Below, piece by piece: positions 59,270 to 64,000 of a stretch of 64,000 nucleotides of DNA. The DNA lies in assembly GCA_963693085.1 (NCBI GenBank), contig OY856409.1, positions 520,067,303-520,131,302 of the forward strand. The letters run 5' to 3'. Source of the stretch: Alisma plantago-aquatica. Its lineage: Eukaryota > Streptophyta > Magnoliopsida > Alismatales > Alismataceae. The translations under genes and the position numbers were made by a program. The notes under the pieces were generated by a model. The model saw only the letters and a list, made by a program, of their open reading frames with translations. It had not been told where the DNA came from and searched no databases. Position 1 is the stretch's first letter. The number at the start of each line of letters is the position of its first letter.

Positions 59270-61088
59270 ATGCGTCTCTCGCAAAGGGGTCTTAAAACAT
59301 CAAGGTTGCTAGACCTTAAGATTGAGCGTACTCTTTCAAGCTTAAGAAGAGCAAGAAGAGTAGAACAAGCACTGTTAGGCGGTATTCCACCGTCATCACC
59401 ATCACCATATTCTTCATCTTTTGAAGAAACTACACCAGGAGATTCAACCATGGAGGATGACCGTCCTTTGAAGGATTTTGCCATGCCGGTTGCCGCAAAT
59501 ATTTGTGGAGCCATCGATCTACCCACAATGGAAGTGAACAATTTCTCTGTTTCTCCTTCTATGATGCAGATGATCCAGTAGATCTGCTTCATAGGTACAG
59601 TCAATGAAGATCCAAATCTTCATGTGGCTGAGTTCTTGGAGTGTATGAACACTTTCAAAATAAATGGTGTATCTACCGACGGAGTGAGGCTACTACTATT
59701 CCCTTTCACCCTAAGAGATAGACCCAATGCGTGGCTTTTGTCTCTTCCTATGAAGTCAATCAAAAGTTGGGGCCAACTTCTAAATGCTTTCCTTGCAAAG
59801 TATTTCCCATTGAGCAAAACAACCCAGCTAAGGAACCAACTCACCAACTTCTCTCAATCCAATGGAGAAGCTCTGTATGATACATGGGAGTGGTTTAAGG
59901 ACCTTCAACGCCTATCCACCAACGGAGTGAGGCTACTGCTATTCCCTTTCACCCTAAGAGTAGAGCCAAGTCGTGGCTTTTGTCTCTTCCTAAGAAGTCA
60001 ATCAAAAGCTGGGACCAACTTCTAAATGCTTTCCTTACAAAGTATTTCCCGTCGAGCAAAACAACCCAACTAAGGAACCAACTCACCAACTTCGCTCAAT
60101 CCGATGAAGAAACTCTGTATGATACACGGGAGAAGTTTAAGGACCTTCAACACCTTTTCCCTCACCATGGTTTGACCAGCTGGTTGCTTCTCCAGACATT
60201 CTATAATGGATTGTTCTACAACACTCGCATGACACTGGATGCTGCAGCAAATGGAGCATTGATGAATAAGTCTTATAGGGAGGCTTATGACATCATTGAA
60301 GACATAGCACTCAACCATTGTCAATGGGGATCAGATAGGAGAGCACAATCATCCTCTACACCGGTTTCTTCAATCGGGAAGCAAGGAGGGATGCATACTA
60401 TTGATGTCGTTGACTTAATAGCTGCTAAAATTGATGTTCTTACACAAAAGTTTGAGAAGATGACTACATTGCAAATCCAATCAACTGAAGTGATATGTGA
60501 AGCTTGTGGAAATTGTAGACATACTTCTTCTTCATGTTTTACTCCTAATGCAAATGAAGGGAGCATAGAACAAGTCAATGCTGTTGGGATGTAGGGATAC
60601 AAGAAATACAATCCCTATTCCAACACCTACAATCCGGGATGAATAGATCATCCTAATTTCTCCTACCAAAACACAAGCAATGCTCAGAACTTCCAACATG
60701 GACAACAACAACTGTAGCAACAACAAAACTTCAATCGAAAAAACAATGGGAATCCACCGGGCTTCAACAGCAATAGGGGTTACCAACAATAACAACAACC
60801 CAAAGTTCTTCCTTGGAGGCCATGCTGGAGAAATTTATCTCCACGCAAATGTAGAAGAATGAAGAGTTAAGGGGCAATGACAAGCTCTTGAAGGATGCGA
60901 TTGCCCAACTCTCCACCAAAGTGGATGGCATTTCCACTCACACAAGGATGTTGGAAAACCAAATTTCCCAACAAGCCTTAACGAATCAAAAGAACACACA
61001 ATCTGGTTCTCTTCTAAGCCAACCAGAGGTGAATCCAAGACAACAAGAAAATGCCATCACCTTGAGAAGTGGAGCTGAGATCCACTGA
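59270..61088 (+). pseudogene. gag: Athila-like gag of element 2 (broken, with internal duplication)
   Basis: Starts MRLSQRGLKTSR. Capsid-like motifs follow a TAG at 59579: NEDPNLHVAEFLECM, VRLLLFPFTLRDRPNAW, QLRNQLTNFSQSNGEALYDT. A 243-bp tandem copy of this core follows with a small deletion near 59962 that shifts the frame; the open part resumes at 59980. A CCHC knuckle (C173, C176, H181, C186 of the 59980 ORF) is intact. TAG at 60592 and several later stops lie in the Asn/Gln-rich linker. The end (ENAITLRSGAEIH, 61041-61085) is the usual gag/pol boundary motif. Confidence 0.85.
59681..60165 (+). repeat. 243-bp tandem duplication inside gag 2
   Basis: ggagtgaggctactactatt at 59681 recurs at 59924 (one change), and the match runs on through ttaaggaccttcaac. 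The period of 243 bp is exactly 81 codons, so it was in frame when formed. The second copy has since lost a base near 59962. Confidence 0.9.
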
Positions 61089-61230
61089 CCTTCTCCACCC
61101 AAGGAGAAGAGTGCAAAGATTTGCCAATGAAGAGAATCTTGATACCCCTATGGGTGACAAAAGTAAAGGTACAACTGAGGTACCATCTTCTATTAAAGTA
61201 AATGCACCATTTCCATAAAGGCTTGCAAAC

Positions 61231-61760
61231 ATGAAGGAGGATTCAAAGTTTAGAAAGTTTATGGACATTCTAAACAAACTCCATGTCAATCTTTCGCTAG
61301 ATGAAGTTATTGCAGAGATGCCATCATATGCTAAGTTTCTTAAAGACATCCTTACCAAGTGGAGGAAGGTGGACCAAGTGGAGACCGTGATGCTTTTTGA
61401 AAGAGTTAGTTCTATCATTCAAAATAGACTTCCTGAGAAGCTAGATGACTTGGGAGCTTTTACTCTACCATGCAAGATCAGTAATACCACATTTGACAAA
61501 GGTCTTGTAGACCTTTGAGCTAGTATCGATCTCATTCCATCTACCCTATGGCAAGAGCTAGATCTTGGAGATCTGAAGCCTACAATAATGGCCATTGAAC
61601 TGGATGATCATTCCATCAAATACCCCAAAGGTATCGTGGAAGATGTGTAGTGCTAGATATGATAGAAATTCCTTCCAATCCCATTCTTTTTGGGAGGCCC
61701 TTTTTTAGAACTGCTGGATGCCTAGTTGATGTTTGCATTGCAAACTCACACTCTGAGTTG
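61231..61760 (+). pseudogene. Athila-like protease region of element 2 (broken)
   Basis: Pre-protease text (FRKFMDILNKLHVNLSLDEV, MPSYAKFLKDIL) then GAFTLPCKISNTTFDKGLVD. The active site is destroyed: D-L at 61510-61515 is followed by TGA at 61516-61518 and then AS. Downstream, frames with SIKYPKGIVEDV, NPILFGRPFF and CLVDVCIAN are separated by stops and a shift near 61650. Confidence 0.8.
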
Positions 61761-61771
61761 GTGAGGAAGCC

Positions 61772-63590
61772 ATGGAGTTTTCTATATATGATGCCATGAA
61801 AGCACCCTCTCATGTAGAAGAAATTTGTTCTATGGATTCTGTTGATTCTGTTGTAGAAGAAGATCATGATATTTCCAATTTGATATTGAATTACTATGAT
61901 GACGATGAAGGTATTAATAATGGATCTAAAAATTCTGGGGTATTTTCTATTACCCAATCCGACGCTACTGAAGAAGACACCCCACTTGTTGATGACAAAG
62001 CCAAAGAAAATGTAGTCGGGAGAAAGGTAGAACTTAAAGCCTTTCCACCAGGGCTGAGGTATGCATTCCTTTATTCCAACTCTACTTCTCCTATCATAAT
62101 TAATAATGAGTTAACCAATGAACAAGAAAGTAAATTGCTTGCCAAATTGTGTTTGTATAAAGATGTCATTGGTAACTGTATCGATGGTTTGAAAGGCATT
62201 CATCCCTCCATTTGTATGCATAAAATAAACATGGAGGATGATGCTAAACCCACCATTGAACCAACTAGACCTTTGGATCAAAATATGCTTGCGGTGGTTA
62301 AAAAGGAAATCTTTAAGTTGGTTGATGTCGATATCATTTATCCTATAAGTGACAACCCTTGGGTTAGTGCCATCCATGTGGTACCTAAGAAGGGGGGGTG
62401 CAACTGTCATCAAGGGAGACAATGATGAGTTGATTCAAATACATATGATCATGGGTTGACGTATGTGTATTGATTACTGGCGTTTGAACAAAGCGACCTG
62501 AAAGGACCATTTTTCATTGTCGTTTATTGACTTAATGCTTGAACGCCTTGCAAAACATTCTTATTTATGTTACTTGGATGGGTATTCCAAGTTTTTCCAA
62601 ATTCCTATCTACCCTCCCGACCAAGAGAAAACCACCTTTACTTGCACATATGGAACTTATACTTATCTTCGCATGCCCTTTGATCTTTGCAATGCTCCAG
62701 CGATGTTCCAATGATGCATGATGGCTATTTTTTCTGATTTCATTAAAAATATAATGAAATTTTTATGGATGATTTTAGCATCTATGGAGATTCATTTGAT
62801 CAATGTTTATGCAACCTGTCATTAGTCTTAGCCCACTGTAAAGAGGTTAACTTAGTACTAAACTGGGAAAAGTGACATTTCACGGTACAATCTGATGTAG
62901 TATTAGGCCATGTTGTATCTAACAAGGATATTGAGGTTGACAGGGCCAAGGTGGAATCTATTGAGAAGACGTCTACACCTTCTTCAGTCAAAGACATCCA
63001 CAGTTTCCTTGGTCATGTAAGATTCTATAGAAGATTTATTAAAGACTTCTCCAAAATCACAAAGCCCTTATGTTCTTTACTTGCAATGGATGCTGAATTC
63101 ATGTTCAATGATGACTGATGTACTGCCTTCACCAAGCTCAAGGAAGCTCTTATTTCTACACCAATCATTCAACCACCAAACTAGAACGCTCCATTTGAAT
63201 TGATGTGTGACGCAAGCGACTATGTAGTGGGGGCAGTTCTAGGACAAAGGAAAGATAAGAAGCTTCATGTCATATACTATGCAAGCAAGACCCTAGATGA
63301 AGCACAAATCAATTACACAACCACTGAGAAGGAGATGCTTGCTATAGTGTACACCTTTGACAAGTTCTGACAGTACTTGGTAGGATCTAAGGTAATCATA
63401 TATACAAATCATTCTTCCATTAAGTATTTGCTCAATAAGAAGGATGCAAAACCTCATCTCATCCGATGGATACTACTTCTGTAAGAGTTTGATCTGGAAA
63501 TCTGGGATAAGAAGGGGACAAAGAAAAATGGCGCTGATCATCTTTCTATATTGACTACAAATGCTGGAGATTTTTTGCCTATTGAGGATC
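61772..63590 (+). pseudogene. pol: Athila-like RT and RNase H of element 2 (broken)
   Basis: Open to 62425 with IYPISDNPWVSAIHVVPKKG; a 7-G run at 62392-62398 shifts the frame. Then CIDYWRLNKAT, YLDGYSKFFQIPIYP and TYLRMPFDLCNAPAMFQ (62517-62714), with TGA at 62712. The catalytic region near 62760-62790 is shifted out of frame. RNase H is readable at 63190-63590 across stops: [37 protein letters not shown] and GADHLS. The third acidic position reads Asn (YTNHS, near 63405), while the fourth Asp is kept. Stops near 63119, 63184, 63370 and 63482 lie in otherwise conserved motifs. Confidence 0.85.
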
Positions 63591-64000
63591 ATTTTCCTAT
63601 TGAAAAGCTTTATGCATTATCATCTACACAAGTGCCATGGTTTGTGGACATCATGAACTTTCTTACTACAGGACAGCTGCCACCAGATTTGACATAACAA
63701 CAAAAGAAGAAGTTCTTCCATGATGTAAAGTTCTACTATTGGGATGACCCCTTGTTGTTCAAACATGGGAGTGATGGACTTATTCGAAGGAGTGTCACTG
63801 AATAGGAGATGGTCACTATTATTTTTGAATGCCGTGCCTCTCCTTAAGGAGGTCACTTTGGAGGATAGAAGACTGCAACAAAGATCCTACAGGCCGGTTT
63901 CTATTGGCCACCATTGTTTAAAGATGTCAATTTGTTTGTCAAAGTGTGTGATAAATGCCAAAGGACTGGAGGAATTTCTAGACATGATGACATGCCTCTT
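63591..64000 (+). pseudogene. Athila-like integrase of element 2, N-terminal part
   Basis: Readable across TAA 63698, TAG ~63804 and later stops: [19 protein letters not shown], then GGHFGG, ATKILQAGFYWPPLFKD and CDKCQRTGG. These are the spacer and HHCC zinc-binding module. The catalytic core lies beyond the window. Confidence 0.75.

Larger units (their letters stand above)
57524..64000 (+). mobile_element. Athila-like Ty3/gypsy element 2 (3' part outside the window)
   Basis: LTR, degenerate tRNA-Asp primer site, gag, protease, RT, RNase H and the start of integrase, all on the plus strand and all interrupted. Inserted in LTR c; the candidate target duplication is gttat (57519-57523), and its partner would be past the window end. 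Gag and pol motifs are related to element 1, but the LTRs share no obvious sequence. Confidence 0.85.

Noticed and set aside
1..64000. Host genes, tRNA or rRNA genes
   Set aside because: None recognised; every longer frame is explained by retroelement sequence or its antisense.

Overview
This is nuclear DNA of a flowering plant and consists almost entirely of transposable elements. The evidence is a set of plant-type LTR retrotransposons (Athila-like Ty3/gypsy with tRNA-Asp primer sites, long-LTR Tekay/Del-like elements with initiator-Met primer sites, a Ty1/copia fragment) and LINE fragments. I see no host gene, tRNA, rRNA or CRISPR array. Most reading frames carry stops or shifts. The setting looks like old, methylated, gene-poor heterochromatin; that is inference. 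I do not name a species.

Bases 1-33508 are a tandem array of a 12,123-bp unit: the right 9,262 bp of one copy, then two complete copies (9263-21385 and 21386-33508), about 99% alike by eye. Each unit holds the end of the internal region and the 3' LTR of a Tekay/Del-like element, a 1.5-kb insertion in that LTR with four inverted repeats, a copia LTR and copia RNase H remnant, a diverged 0.95-kb duplication, a LINE tail, and the first ~296 bp of an Athila-like LTR. The array stops inside the minisatellite of that LTR; the last copy runs on into the full element, so the amplification came after the Athila-like insertion.

Bases 33213-47131 or beyond are Athila-like element 1: 5' LTR, tRNA-Asp primer site, gag, protease, RT, RNase H and integrase. 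After pol lies an unusual 6-kb module: two arrays of 26-bp palindromic repeats related to the LTR minisatellite, a TATA box and leader, a splice-acceptor-like site, and a broken ORF of about 1,600 codons. That ORF has an ATHILA-ORF1-like region, a coiled coil and two consecutive Ulp1/C48-like protease domains. No 3' LTR was found.

Bases 47132-50180 are unclassified sequence with a LINE endonuclease remnant. Bases 50181-57523 are a minus-strand, non-coding Tekay/Del-like element in LTR-internal-LTR-internal-LTR order. Athila-like element 2 (57524 to the window end) is inserted in the last of these LTRs and is heavily pseudogenised, with a 243-bp tandem duplication inside gag.

A theme crosses families: arrays of inverted repeats in LTRs or LTR-like promoters, with unrelated sequences and periods (26 bp, ~64 bp, ~70 bp), in three of four cases upstream of a recognisable TATA box.
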